Positions 32,920 through 43,959 of a stretch of 64,000 nucleotides of DNA are shown here, one piece after another; positions within the stretch are counted from its first letter, which is position 1; every line of letters starts with the position of its first letter. The stretch comes from Undaria pinnatifida (Eukaryota > Sar > Phaeophyceae > Laminariales > Alariaceae): contig JABAKD010000016.1 in NCBI GenBank assembly GCA_012845835.1, positions 8,081,919 to 8,145,918 of the forward strand, read 5' to 3'. The notes under the pieces were generated by a model. It ran no database searches and was not told the origin of the DNA. It was given only the letters and a program-made list of their open reading frames with translations. A program made the translations under genes and the position numbers.

Positions 32920-33350
32920 TTGATGCCCACTACTGCTATCGCCCGTAGCAAGGAGAGAGTCTCCCCGTCGTCTCACTCTTTCTGTAGCTCTGCCCCCGTC
33001 ACCCCCTCCCATCAAACACCTCTGTTCCCATCCCTAACCTTGCCACCTCCAACCGCAAGGGCCGAGTCCTCCCCCCATGCAGTTCCGGAGAAGCATCAAA
33101 CGACAACCACACGCGGTCCAAATAAATGGCTGGATTGTAACCGCTGCGTATTTGTTTCAACCGGCAGAAGCTTGTCCTGTGTTGCTGCCCAATGCCGCTA
33201 TTGGTCGTAGCAAGGGGAGAGTTCCCGCCGCCTCGCTCCTTCTGTAGCTCTGCTCTCGTCACCCCCTCCCACCTAACACGACTGCTTCCACCCGTATCCT
33301 TGCCATCTCCGACCGCAAGGGCAATGTCCTCCCCTCGAGGCTCTCTCTTA
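32920..33350. repeat. two diverged tandem copies (~265-bp period)
   Basis: 32923-33090 and 33188-33345 share 'cgtagcaagg.gagagt', 'ctttctgtagctctgc.c.cgtcaccccctccca' and 'cc.caccgcaagggc' with many changes. Minus-strand frames repeat the same peptide pattern (GDS/GNSPLATT.S..G.Q.RT.FC), so the unit may once have been coding. I do not recognise it. Confidence 0.5.
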
Positions 33351-33449
33351 TACCTTCGACACTGATGTTTGGGGCCATGTAGAAGCAGAGGCGTGCGAGC
33401 CATCTACGGTTATTCCCGCCGGTGTCCTCCGAAGTCCCTTTTATTTGGC

Positions 33450-34660
33450 GCAAGTCTTGCCTAGTATATGTTCAAGTAATATGAGGTACCAGGTAGCGAT
33501 CGTTGAACGAGACAACAATCTCCTGGAAATTATACTAATACCGTTTAGGCCTTATCTAGTACCTGCAGCATATAATTATACATATTTATCACATTATAAC
33601 AATGGATAGCACCCCAAAACACCACGAAGTCCGTCGTGGATGAGAAAATTCACAGGGCAAGACAATGTACGAACCGACGGCGACCAATCACAATATCCAA
33701 GTCGGCGACGAAGAGGGTCGAAGCCGCAGCTCTTGAAAAAGAAAAGTTGCTTTCTGCATGCAAATATAACCGCAACAAATAATCCAGGTAAAGTATAAGA
33801 AACACGACGATCGATATACGCCAAACTTCACACGAAGCGAGACTACACCGCCTCTTTTCACAAAAGAAGAACACCCTACGCAAGCATTCATCGAAATTTT
33901 ACGATAGGGAACGCCGGCATGGAGGGGTGGGTTGCGTGCTCGAACCCCCTGGTATGCATATTCCCTGGCATGGTACAATGGTTACGGCAGCTACGCTACG
34001 AGGAGGGGAACTTATGGTAGGCTACGGTAGGTAATACTGTGCCAAAACTACGTTCACTCGAGACTTAAGGATGCGAAAGAAGTGAAACGAACAAGAAGTA
34101 TTGGAAGAACGGGAATACACTCGACGAAGAATGGACGAAGGAGTCAGGAAAGGCCCCCCCACGCGCTTCATATGGAAGCGTTTGCCCGGACCCAAACAGT
34201 CCGCAATCAAGCGTTGGCTCCGTCGCTGATGGAATACGAAATAGCCGGACACTATAAGCAAGACACTGCAAGCAAAGGTTCGCAGAAGACGCCGAGTAGG
34301 CTGGAAAAAAACAGGAGACACCAAAAATATTATGCCCCCCTAGAGGACACATTAAACAAAAAACGTCTTTACTCAAGGCCGAGCCGCCGGAAACACGGCT
34401 ACATACGCTTGCGGTCTGGTACGACCAGGGGACCGAATAAGCTAATCCGATCGCGGAATGCCGGCAAAAATACGAATGCGTGTCTATCACTCGTACACGC
34501 TGAACAAGCAAACGGGAAGCGTAGACAACCCAAAGCCAACCCCTACTACTACCACTTCCATTGCTGTACCAAAGCTATTTTTTTTGTACCATATAGGCGT
34601 TATACGACGCGTAGTTATGGAGGGATAGCCCCGCCGAATACACCCGAACTACGCTAAAAA
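33450..34660. other. no gene; probable 3' flank of the 34.7-36.5 kb gene
   Basis: Opposing weak frames overlap here. Read on the minus strand it is pyrimidine-rich like the gypsy 3' UTR and follows the stop of the chromodomain protein, so a long 3' UTR is likely. No LTR was found. Confidence 0.4.
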
Positions 34661-34675
34661 TAGTGAACTAGGCGC

Positions 34676-36472
34676 TTACGGTTTGGGGCATTGAAGGCAC
34701 CAGGCTCCGCACTTGGCGTTCGGTGTCGGAGAAGGAGCGTATCGGCCAGGTTGAAGGTTGACCTTGACCGGTCCGGCGCGGTCGATGAACCCACCGATGT
34801 AGAGGCTGTCCAGCGACGACTTGTCCGATGGTTCGCGGTAAGCGATTTCTCCCAGCCACCAGAGGCCATCATGGGCCTTGTACCAGAAAGAAGTGCCTTT
34901 AGGCAGGGCAGAGGCGGCGAACTTTTGGAGCCAGAGGTAACGGGGAGTGATCGCGAAACCAGGAGCGAGGACAAAACCGCATTTGGACCTCGACGACTCG
35001 CGTTGGGCGGCGTCGATGCGCTTTTGATGGTATCCAGGAGACATTTTCTTGATTTTGTTATCCTTTTTCGGTGTGCCGCACCAGTAGCGGGTGATGTGGG
35101 TTCTGAAGTGCTGTAACCTGAGCTCTTGCTCCCATGAAGCTCTGACATCTCCGACCCAGCGCACCTTGTACGCCACAACGGTGAAACCATCAACGCGAGT
35201 CATCCTGTGCGCCGTAATCTCTTCGATATCGAAATGCTCAGGCGGCGGTGGCTGTGGCGTGGTGCTGCCGACGGTGCCTTGGTCGTGGAGCGGGGTTGTG
35301 GCGAAGGCAATGCCGTTTTGTGTGTGTCCCCACGAATGGCGGGCTCCGGGGGCTTCGGGGGCATGAAACCCACGAAGAGCCAAAAGAAGGGTGTTGGTCG
35401 CTGAAATGTACGCAGAGGAAGGGTCTTTGGCGGCACGGTCGACTGCAGTGGCTACGGTAACTGCCGTGGGGGAGTCACAGTGGTCCGGGAAATACCGTAG
35501 CAGCACCTTAGCGGCGCAAGACACGTCTTCAGAATCCTGACGGTCAATTCCCTCTGCTTGGCGGATTTGGTCCAGGGTGGCGTTGAAAAATCGCAGGTCG
35601 ATCAATTCGAACGCAAGGACGGTCGATGTGGGCTTCAGGGGAGGGGTATGGGTGGTAGTGCCGCAGTCGAAGGCCGAGGCGACATGAGGCATGGACTGCG
35701 CGAGCGCTACAGGGAGCGTCGCGGAAAATACGGGAGACGCTGGGGGCATGGTGGGCGGCGTAGACGAAGCTACGGGATCGTTCGTGTCGGAAGCCACGCG
35801 GTTGGCAGACGGGTCAGAGGAGATGGTAGGGAAATTTTTGGAGGTCGATTCGGAGTCGGAGTTCTGCTGCGCCTGGAAGGTCATGGTGACGGGAGGAGTG
35901 GGAGGTCGGGTGGAACGAGCACATGAAGGCTCTACCGGAAATTGGTGCGCCAAAAGCACAGAGGGTGCTACCGAGGGCGTAGCTGGATCAGGGTCGAAGA
36001 CGGCGACGGCGGCGTCCGCTGATTCCAGTTGCCGAAGAATGTCGGCGCGCCGTTCTAATGCGGCAAGGCGAAGGATATTGTTGGTAGAAGCTAAACGCTC
36101 TTTCGCCGACGCGTATGCGGCCACGCACCGTTGAGTGACGGCGGTACATTTCTCAAGCGCCGCAGTAGCCGCCTTTTCCTCCTTTTTGGCCGCATCTACG
36201 TCGGCGCCGGTGGCACGTACACGATCGATGTCCACTTGGCGGCTTTCAAGAGATGGTGTGTACTTCTCCCCCTTTTCGTTCCCCTCGTCTCCCTCCTCAA
36301 CCTCGTCCTTCTCGTCCTCACCCTCCTTAGGTTTCTCCTTGCCCCCGTCCACCTTCTCCTTATATTTCTCTTTGTCCGATCCTTGCGCTCGTTTCTCGTT
36401 GGACGCCTCTTCCTTCGTGGTCGGCGATGGCGGTGCACCCAAAGCCTTCAACAGTCCGTCCATGGCGCTCAT
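34676..36472 (-). CDS. chromodomain plus Tudor-like protein, ~598 aa, intact (domesticated or non-autonomous element)
   Basis: The longest uninterrupted frame in the window: open from 36556 to the stop at 34676. The start chosen is ATG at 36472 (MSAMDGLLKALG), since the 28 codons before it look non-coding; 36463 is also possible. Residues below are numbered from 36556. 45-100 is a Lys/Glu-rich segment, 105-185 an Ala/Glu/Arg helical, probably coiled-coil, stretch (LAALERRADILRQLESADAA), 190-310 a Pro/Ser/Thr-rich region and 315-400 a possible small helical domain. 441-495 is a chromodomain (EEITAHRMTRVDGFTVVAYK, VRWVGDVRASWEQEL) and 551-621 the Tudor-like module (SFWYKAHDGLWWLGEI, GPVKVNLQPGRY, AWCLQ). 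The last two domains match the gypsy integrase tail at 29.1-29.65 kb. There is no protease, RT or integrase core, and no flanking LTR was seen. A chromatin-reader role is inferred. Confidence 0.75.
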   Translation of the reverse strand: MSAMDGLLKALGAPPSPTTKEEASNEKRAQGSDKEKYKEKVDGGKEKPKEGEDEKDEVEEGDEGNEKGEKYTPSLESRQVDIDRVRATGADVDAAKKEEKAATAALEKCTAVTQRCVAAYASAKERLASTNNILRLAALERRADILRQLESADAAVAVFDPDPATPSVAPSVLLAHQFPVEPSCARSTRPPTPPVTMTFQAQQNSDSESTSKNFPTISSDPSANRVASDTNDPVASSTPPTMPPASPVFSATLPVALAQSMPHVASAFDCGTTTHTPPLKPTSTVLAFELIDLRFFNATLDQIRQAEGIDRQDSEDVSCAAKVLLRYFPDHCDSPTAVTVATAVDRAAKDPSSAYISATNTLLLALRGFHAPEAPGARHSWGHTQNGIAFATTPLHDQGTVGSTTPQPPPPEHFDIEEITAHRMTRVDGFTVVAYKVRWVGDVRASWEQELRLQHFRTHITRYWCGTPKKDNKIKKMSPGYHQKRIDAAQRESSRSKCGFVLAPGFAITPRYLWLQKFAASALPKGTSFWYKAHDGLWWLGEIAYREPSDKSSLDSLYIGGFIDRAGPVKVNLQPGRYAPSPTPNAKCGAWCLQCPKP

Positions 36473-36609
36473 GTGCGACGTCGGGATGGTCTGATCGTGA
36501 ACACGAGAGTTTACACGAGTGAAACGGGAAAAGTTAACTATGTAGCACTGGTACATGAGTGGTATAGGCGTCGGTGCGAGGGAGGGAGGGGTCGAGCAAG
36601 GAGATAAGG

Positions 36610-38050
36610 CACACGCGTTACAGATTGTGCTTGTTACTATACGGCACGGGGGTCATAACTTCTTATGTTCGACATCGCTGCCGTAACTTGAGTCGCACAT
36701 AGACGCTGATTTACGACACCGCACCGCGTTCGCGGCACCAGCCTCAGAAAAAAAAAAAAATCTACCAAGGGGTGTGTTTTCATGGCCTACGGTTATCACG
36801 GACGCTGTAGTGAAGCCGAAAATGGCAACCCAGGAGATGTATCCTTGTCGCGTGCAACCGCAGTTTGTTCAGGCCGGTGCTGTATTGCAAGAGGCACAAC
36901 ACTGGCGTCGTACATGCACGCAACCTCTTCGTTGGCATAGACAGCACAACCCGATGAGTGCGCGGCTAGCGTAGGATAGTCGGAGTTTATTTATATAGCA
37001 TTCCGTTTCGAGTACTCCTGGTCGCCAATGAGCAGATCAGTAGTTACGCAATGAAAAATGCGTGCGGTGTTTTTTATTCTCCGTATGGTGGTCGTGTGGC
37101 GTACACGTAAGCTGCGATAGGGAGGGGGCACTTTTGGGGGCGTTTTTCGAAGTGTCACGGGGTCACTTTGCGCGAGTGACCCTCCTCTTCCTTTGCAATC
37201 TTGGGTTTCGGTGCTGTTTCGTTTTTGCGATATGAATCCGCGATCGAATGGTTAGCACCGGTGCGCCAAGCAAGTCGCCTGAAGTATTTTCATCAGGGAG
37301 GTACGGAGTCAATCGTGCGAGTGAATCAAAGCCACTAGTGGAATAGGGTGTACTCGGGACCCCTAGCGCCGCCTTGGCACTTGACACGAAAAATCGCGAG
37401 ATAAAGACGGCAAGTGTCTGAGTCCTCGTGATAAAATTTGACGCAGAGTACAAAACTTACGCGGCATCGGATCGTTTGTCTACGGGAAGGCCAAGTACGG
37501 GGCCCATAATGGACAATAGGCAGGCGATATTGTTCAAGCTGTGGGATAGTGCAGCGAAGCGATATGATACCAATGACGAGTTGTCGAACCTACATCGTAA
37601 CGCGGCGGCAGCGGTACCAATAACGAGTGTTGTAGTAGTCGTGAAGGTGCTCGCGAAAGAAAATCTTGCGAGCACATAATTTTGTGATTGCGGGCGAGAA
37701 GCGAATTGTCAACCAAATTAACTGCTGTATCAGGTACAACTATGACCCCTGACTTGAGCCGTACAATTATCGGCGTACACTTGTCGAGAGCTTGGAAGAT
37801 AGTGTTACAATCCTACATTTCGCTGTACCCTGGTTGCAAAGGAGCAGCCCCGACTACTGCTGTGCAGGTTGCCGTCTCTAGATATATACTTGATCACTCA
37901 CATGTGTTATTGGTGTTACTATTCGTAGCTCTTGCTTCCTCACATGGTTCCGAAAGTTCTGGCAGAGAGAACGAGGTGATCCTATTCGAGAGGAATCGTA
38001 ACCCCCCCCACAAAAAATTGACGGGGGAAACGGGAATACCATAACAATAA
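36610..38050. other. no firm gene; two weak open frames
   Basis: A plus frame at 37428-37679 (MDNRQAILFKLWDSAAKRYD) and a minus frame at 37163-37453 have somewhat protein-like composition but no known motif. The first ~250 bp form the 5' flank of the chromodomain gene, including a 13-A run at 36750-36762. Confidence 0.35.
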
Positions 38051-38084
38051 TAGCTCCTGTATGCTGGATATTATAAAGAATAAG

Positions 38085-38490
38085 TATACACTCCAGCTGT
38101 GAGATTGAATATTTCGTCGAAACTCATCTTTGCAAGCTGTGTATGATACTCCAATCGCGTGTATTTCTGAGTGTGTGTCCTCAGTAAGGACATAGGTCGG
38201 CGACTCCCCTTAAAAATAGCGTGTACCAGGGTCACCAGGGTGATGCTAATAAATCTGTGCACGGAAACCATAAAACCCGTTTTTGAGGGGGATAACATTT
38301 GACGGCTGTGGAATGCACCAGTTTATTATGTAAATCTTGTAGCATTATAAATAGTCGTATTAACGGTGAAGGGAGGGCGTCGGGTAAAGGGGGCATAGGT
38401 CGCATAAATGAGTAGGGGCTTACTGCACGCGTAATGCTAGTAGGCGACGGTGGGGGCGGCGGGGAAGAGGGAGGGGGGGGGTTAATTGAA
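38085..38490 (+). repeat. dispersed repeat F
   Basis: Same order of blocks as at 31160: ccagctgtgagattgaat, ctcatctttgcaagctgtgt, gtaccagggtcaccagggtg, aaacccgtttttgaggggga, then a G-rich module ending gaggggggggttaattg. Confidence 0.75.
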
Positions 38491-38949
38491 ACTTGAAGAC
38501 CATACTACTCGTATAAGTGAACCTACTGCATGGGTGGCTCGACATGTAGAGAGATGATGTCAACTGTCGGATATAGTGTTTATATCTCTGGCAGATTTTG
38601 ATTTTTGGTTGGGCGGAGGAGGGAGGAGGGGTGAGGGGGAGGTGAGGGGGAGCAAACTATTCTACCTGTATGCTAAATGCAAACGCCCAATATTTCAAAG
38701 AAAAATATGAGATGAGGTGGATGAGAGCAATATATGCGTCGTGTTGTTTTTACGTCAACGTTAATAATAATAGTGGTTTTTATAGCATTGGCCATAACAT
38801 AAGCTATTATGCTGGATATTATAGTATTGCTGCCTTCTTTTTTTACTGTGGCTGTAACCGAGCACATCCATCGAGCAGCTCAACAAGCAGCGTGATTAAC
38901 AAGAAGTACCTCAAACGGATGTATTGTAAGGTATTAAAAAAAAAAAAAA

Positions 38950-39035
38950 ATACACTTTAGCTGTGAGATCTCGACCAGAAATGATTTTGATCAAAACTCA
39001 GCTTTGCAAGCTGCATGTGATACTTCGATCGCGCG
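38950..39035 (+). repeat. repeat F fragment interrupted by an LTR
   Basis: Starts 'tttagctgtgagatc' and runs to 'cttcgatcgcgcgtaaa', where other copies continue 'tattactggg'. Here the type C LTR begins instead. Confidence 0.6.
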
Positions 39036-39039
39036 TAAA

Positions 39040-39307
39040 TGCAAGAGTATAGGGCAGGGACACACAGTGTCCCCTGCAGGTCTGCCAATCGAGCAGGTCC
39101 TCGGAGAGTACTCACTTTCATAGCCTTAGCAGAGACGTAGCTTTATTCGATTCGACCAGAGCCCAGGATGGCTTCTAAGATCCGAGGCACGTGCCTCCGA
39201 TCTATTTCCTGACTATCCCGAATACAAAACGCCAACTTTATCATACGAAACCCATCCAAACTATCTCAATTCGGATAATTATAGGCCTTTCGAGGCCGTA
39301 TCTTAAC
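39040..39307 (-). repeat. solo LTR type C inserted in repeat F
   Basis: Its reverse complement begins TGTTAAGATACGGCC and ends CTATACTCTTGCA. It matches the LTR at 19856-20156 across its length (aggcacgtgcctcggat palindromic block, accagagcccagga). It interrupts repeat F. Confidence 0.8.
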
Positions 39308-39899
39308 ATAACGTATTGTAATGTGTTGCAATGTATTGAAAAATGTTGACAATGATGCAGACTGAATCGTTAACTTGGAAGTAACCGTAGTGAACCATAA
39401 TGAACAACTCAACACTGTTGTCACGTTATGCATTTCCGATAGATGCGGGCACGAGTGTCCAAGCGGCAGTAGATTGAAACATGCATTGTAAGTTGGCGGG
39501 TGACAAACGAACAAACACAACAAGCGCCAGACAATAATGCCTCTTGGGCAAATAATAGCAGCAGTAGGGCATTTTGCGAAGAACCACGTGCGAGACAGTA
39601 TTTTAGGCGTATCGTATACTGTACGGCGGTCTCTACTGAACATCGATCACGACAATAGGCTGCTGCTGTTGCCTACCGGTATTTCTCAACCAACAGGACA
39701 ATTAGCATGATGAGTGTGTGTGTGGGGGGATGATGGTACGCCGACGAGCTCGTCAAAATACAGGCTCCGAGAGCATTGGGGCGACGGTGCGCAGACGGCG
39801 AACAACTTTGTTCTCGGGATTCGTTCCACGTACGTACGGATGAGGAAAGCTTGCCAAACAGGGCAATGCTCGGGGGGCTGTTCGGGTGCAAGGGCTATT

Positions 39900-40397
39900 T
39901 CAGGGGACAGGAGAAGAAGCGGAAGGGGTGCCTACCCTTAAATAAATATCTCTACTGTATGTAGGAGGAGTTCGGCATCGATTTCGAGCATGGCGCGGAG
40001 CAGCACGGAAGAGCTCGGCAGCCAGATGGCGCGACGGCGCAGACGGGCCGAGGGCGGAGCGGAGACCTTCGTGCGGAGATAGCATCCTACCCGTTGTATA
40101 TACCCCAAGCACAAGGTCGTCTCTTCGTACTATGAATACAACGTTCTCGTCTTTCACGTTGTACCCGATGTAAAAACTACTACCAGGTATAATTATATCG
40201 TAGGAAAAATCTGGTAGCGCCCACTCAGGCAAGTACCTGTCGTTGGCCTTGCCGTGCTCAGCGATCGGCAATACAACAAGCTCTCGGGTTGGGCAGGGTA
40301 GTGTGCGGTCATTGCTTTGCATCGTGGCGGTCTTGAGGCGTGCGGCTGCCACACATAGTGAACGCGAAAAGTCGTGACTCACGGAGTTGTCAAACAC
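39900..40397 (-). CDS. unrecognised open frame, 165 codons
   Basis: The central part (PEWALPDFSYDIIIPGSSFY, DENVVFIVRRDDLVLGVYTT) has balanced, protein-like composition, unlike the low-complexity frames nearby. The C-terminal third is Arg/Ala-rich and may be outside the true exon. No family was recognised. A possible start is MQSNDRTLPCP near 40322. It could be an exon of a spliced gene or chance. Confidence 0.35.
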   Translation of the reverse strand: MFDNSVSHDFSRSLCVAAARLKTATMQSNDRTLPCPTRELVVLPIAEHGKANDRYLPEWALPDFSYDIIIPGSSFYIGYNVKDENVVFIVRRDDLVLGVYTTGRMLSPHEGLRSALGPSAPSRHLAAELFRAAPRHARNRCRTPPTYSRDIYLRVGTPSASSPVP

Positions 40398-40814
40398 TAT
40401 TAATAATATTAGATATGCAATGGTTTTCGCCGGCGGCCTGGAAGATCGCCGGTCGCAGGCTTGTGCGTAAGCTCAAAAGGACGGGTGGAGGTGAGACACG
40501 ATGCCAAGACGTGATATTAATATTTATTTCTATCAACAGTGGGGGGAAGAGAAAACGAAAAAGGAGCAACTAGCAACATTCCCGGCGCAGGAAAGGAACG
40601 CAATTGAAAACAGAAGCCGGTAGCTGATACTGTGCTATACTTCGTACAGAGCCAACAGTTGGCACACAGTTTGAATAATCAATCAATTGAACGTGGAAGG
40701 TTGGAGAAAAATGCAGAAAAATAGACATACCAAAGAAGGTTGGAAAAGCGGCATGAATGCGGAAGGCACGTAGAAGCCGAAAGCGAAAGCTGGGAACGGC
40801 ACCACTGAAAAAGC

Positions 40815-40816
40815 GC

Positions 40817-40850
<34 letters not shown>

Positions 40851-40852
40851 GC
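40815..40852. repeat. (CAA)n microsatellite
   Basis: About twelve perfect CAA units. Similar AAC tails end repeat G copies, so this may be the remnant tail of a retroposon. Confidence 0.9.
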
Positions 40853-41311
40853 TAGTTGCATGACAGCGTGAAGAGTTGCACAGGCGGGTTGATAATGTTG
40901 TTACACCAGCAGCATAAACCAGGTTTTGTCCAAAACCGAAAACAATGTAACGCATGTTGGGCAAATTATTTGCATGAAATTATGCTCGCTTCAACCAAGG
41001 CATTACCCGAGAAGCAAAAGGTCGGAACTTCATGGAGCGCAGGGGAGGGAGAGATGCAACCCTGGCAACAGCATTCATTTTCAAAAGGCTGTGCCCTTAC
41101 ACGGTAACAGCAACAACACCAGAATATCGACAAATCGCTTGCATCAAAAATGACGCAACACTACTACACGAAATCCTCCTATACCAAAAAAAAAACGCAA
41201 AATAACGCTGAACAAATGAAAATCACGCAAAATCGCACGATATCACTTGAAATATCGATAAATCGCTCAAAATATCAGCCAAAATACGTCAAATCGCAGA
41301 GCAGTAGTACA

Positions 41312-41520
41312 TTGTTGTGAAGTGCTCTCCGTAGATAGATAGTCTATGATTCGACATGAAACCATGTCATGATTGGGGCGAAACCACGTGATACGAGATG
41401 TCACATTCACGTCGAGGCCATCATAGATGGGCGATAATATAAGTGACGGTGCTGGATCAAACAGGACGCCCCTCACCCCACTACCACCCTGCCTTGTGTC
41501 ATCAGGCCGGGGGACTGACA
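41312..41520 (-). repeat. LTR family E fragment
   Basis: Aligned with the reverse complement of 50990-51168: gtgctctccgtag, catgaaaccatgtcatga, atgtcacattcacgtcgagg, ccatcatagatgggcgataa. Confidence 0.75.
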
Positions 41521-41739
41521 CGCGGCGTCCTACGCAATGCTGACGGGCCCCGCGGAGGCCCCTCTATTCCCCCTTAGTATGTCGGTACACTAGCGTCAAC
41601 CATAGCTCAGTGCTTTATGTTTTGTTTTGTGTTTTTGTCTTCCTAATGAGTGACGACACCTTCAGGGTGTACTATAACATCGTTGTTTCAGTTATGGAGC
41701 CCTTAGGGCAGCTGTAACTTTGTCGTTTCCCTTATTCGG

Positions 41740-42260
41740 TATGTTTTGGTTGTATCTTCACGTCTTTAGCGCCTGGATAATTTACAAAATTGGCATCATT
41801 TCCAAACGGTAGGTAGTTGCAATTATTGTAATGTTTTGAGTTTTGCGGTGGCATACTCTCGAGCGTTTGTTTTGCTTGACGTCTGCAGGGCTTGAGCGTT
41901 TGTTTGTTTTGCTTTGACGTCTGCAGGGCTTGAACGAATGAAACACGTAAAAGTCTTCGGGGGGCGGCTCCACGCGTAAAAGTTTTTGGGCGGCGGCTCC
42001 AACGCGTAAACGTCTTCGGGGGGCGGCTCCAACGCCCCTCGCCCTTCCTTATCCGTTGGGCACCTCGACGTGAATCCAGATCGATGCTGACCAAGACAAG
42101 GGAGAAGTTGCAAAAATATTGTACTTTGATGATGTAGTCCTGCGACTTCGGTTGTGTCTTAACGTCTGCAGCGTCTGGATAATTTCCAAAATTGGCATCA
42201 TTTCCAAACGGTAGGTAGTTGCTAAAGTTTTGAATTTTGCGGTGGTATTCTCTCGAGCGT
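41740..42260 (+). repeat. repeat H with triplicated hairpin unit
   Basis: Three near-tandem ~32-bp units at 41947-42040 contain gtcttcggggggcggctcc(a)acgcgtaa. GCCGCC...GGGCGGC can pair around a TTCG-like loop. The same hairpin and flanking 'cccctcgccctgccgt.tcc' recur singly at 43650, 52460 and 58600. 'ggcatcatttccaaacggta' occurs in this block and in the 52.6 and 58.7 kb copies. Confidence 0.6.
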
Positions 42261-42289
42261 TTGTTTTGCTTGACGTCTGCAGGACTTGA

Positions 42290-43575
42290 GCGCGTGTTAT
42301 AATACCAGTAGTAGATCGCTCTAGTTCGTCTTTTTATATTAATGCGTTTGGTGCTGCTGAAGTGTTCCTTATTTCGAGCGTGCTTGGTCTGCACGTCAAC
42401 CTGATATAGGCTCAAAATTGTCAGGAGGAGTTGTACAAGTGAAGAATGTGTATAACTTTGTCGGGTGAATACGCACATGAAGAAATACTACCTGATAAAA
42501 TGTCAATTGGGTACGCGCCAACAACAACGTACAACAACGATGGACAACCTACAAAAAGAAATAAACAATTAACGCGTGAGCGATGACGTGCTTTTCGTAC
42601 ACGTATGTATATACTACAACATCTGCGAAAGGTTCCCTACGGCCGGGAACGAAGGCGGGGATACAACTATATTTAGGACGTAAAATTCTAGACGGACACC
42701 CTTCATAAACAATAAAAAAATCCGTAGGTAACGTGCATGATGCAAATGACCAGAGTCGAATTGCGACCGCGTAAATAATTGCGAGCTTAGTAGGCTTTGA
42801 CCCAATAGGCCAAGGTTTATTGCGCGACCTATTATGCAAGTAACAAGCCAAATCGCGGTTGTTTTGCTTGACGTCTGCAGGGCTTGAACGAATAAAACAC
42901 GAGAAAGTGCGAGCACTTGTTAAGAATGCGATGCAACAAGATTAGAAAGGCTGCAAGACGAACATGATACGTCCAGAAGAACGCGTGTTGTACCAGTAGT
43001 ACGATCGCTCTAATTCGTCTTTATATATTATTGCGTTTGGTGCTGTTGAAATGTTTATCATTTTTAGCGTGCTTGGTCTGCACGTCAACCTCATAAAGAT
43101 AGGCTCAAAACCATTTTTTTTGCGCGACCTTATTGGCAGGAGGAGGAGTTGTGAAGAATGTGTATAACTTCGGGTGAATGCGCATACGAAAAAATAATAT
43201 CTAATAAAATATTAATAGGATACGCGTCAACAACAACGTACAACAACGACGGACAACCTACAAAAAGAAATAAACAAATAACGCGTGAGCGATGACGTGC
43301 TTTTCGTACACGTGTGTACATACTACGACATCTGCGAAAGGTTCCCTACGGCCGGGAACTGAGGCGAGGATACAACTTTATTAGGAAGTAAAATTCTAGA
43401 CGGAAACCCTTCAAAAACAAATAAAAAATCCCTAGATAACGTGCATGATGCAAATGGCCAGCCGAACTGCGGCCGCGTAAATAATTGCGAGCTTAGTTAG
43501 TAGGCTTTGACCCAATAGGCCAAGGTTTATTGCGCGACCTATTGTGCAAGTAACAAGCCAAATTGTGGTTGTTTT
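42290..43575 (+). repeat. diverged tandem duplication, ~690-bp period
   Basis: 42292-42865 and 42982-43574 align end to end: cgctctag/attcgtct, gcgtgcttggtctgcacgtc, gaagaatgtgtataact, acaacaacgtacaacaacga, gagcgatgacgtgcttttcg, tgacccaataggccaaggtt. The H block with its hairpin follows at 43620-43740. No protein was recognised. Confidence 0.75.
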
Positions 43576-43959
43576 TTTTCTCGTCTCGGCCTCAGTATGC
43601 GATTCGCGGAACTGGAATTCGCAGTCAAATAGCTTCGTTGGAGTGCCGTCTTCGGGGGGCGGCTCCAACGCCCCTCGCCCTGCCGTATCCTTTCCGCACC
43701 TCGACGTGAACGCGGATAAACGCTGAGCGAGACAATGGAGAAGTGCGTTTTTTTTTGTATTTTGAGCGGTATGCGCCCGAGCTATTCTTGGATCTTGGCA
43801 TATGTAGAGCTTGAACGAATAAATAAGGAACAACGTTTCCAAATTGGCATCTCAATTTTTTCCCGACGATGCTTTTTTTATGGCCTCCTCCAAGCGCTTG
43901 CCCTATCGTAGCTGCTACTACTGCTGTGTGCCGTTTCCTTTCGGCTCAGTGGGTATAGT

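Noticed and set aside
34082-34657. 191-codon plus frame, Arg/Lys-rich
   Set aside because: It has no domain, overlaps opposing frames and lies in the probable 3' UTR of the minus-strand chromodomain gene.
40815-40852. CAA run read as poly-Gln/Asn coding repeat
   Set aside because: It is in no protein-like frame and is a plain trinucleotide microsatellite like the tails of repeat G.
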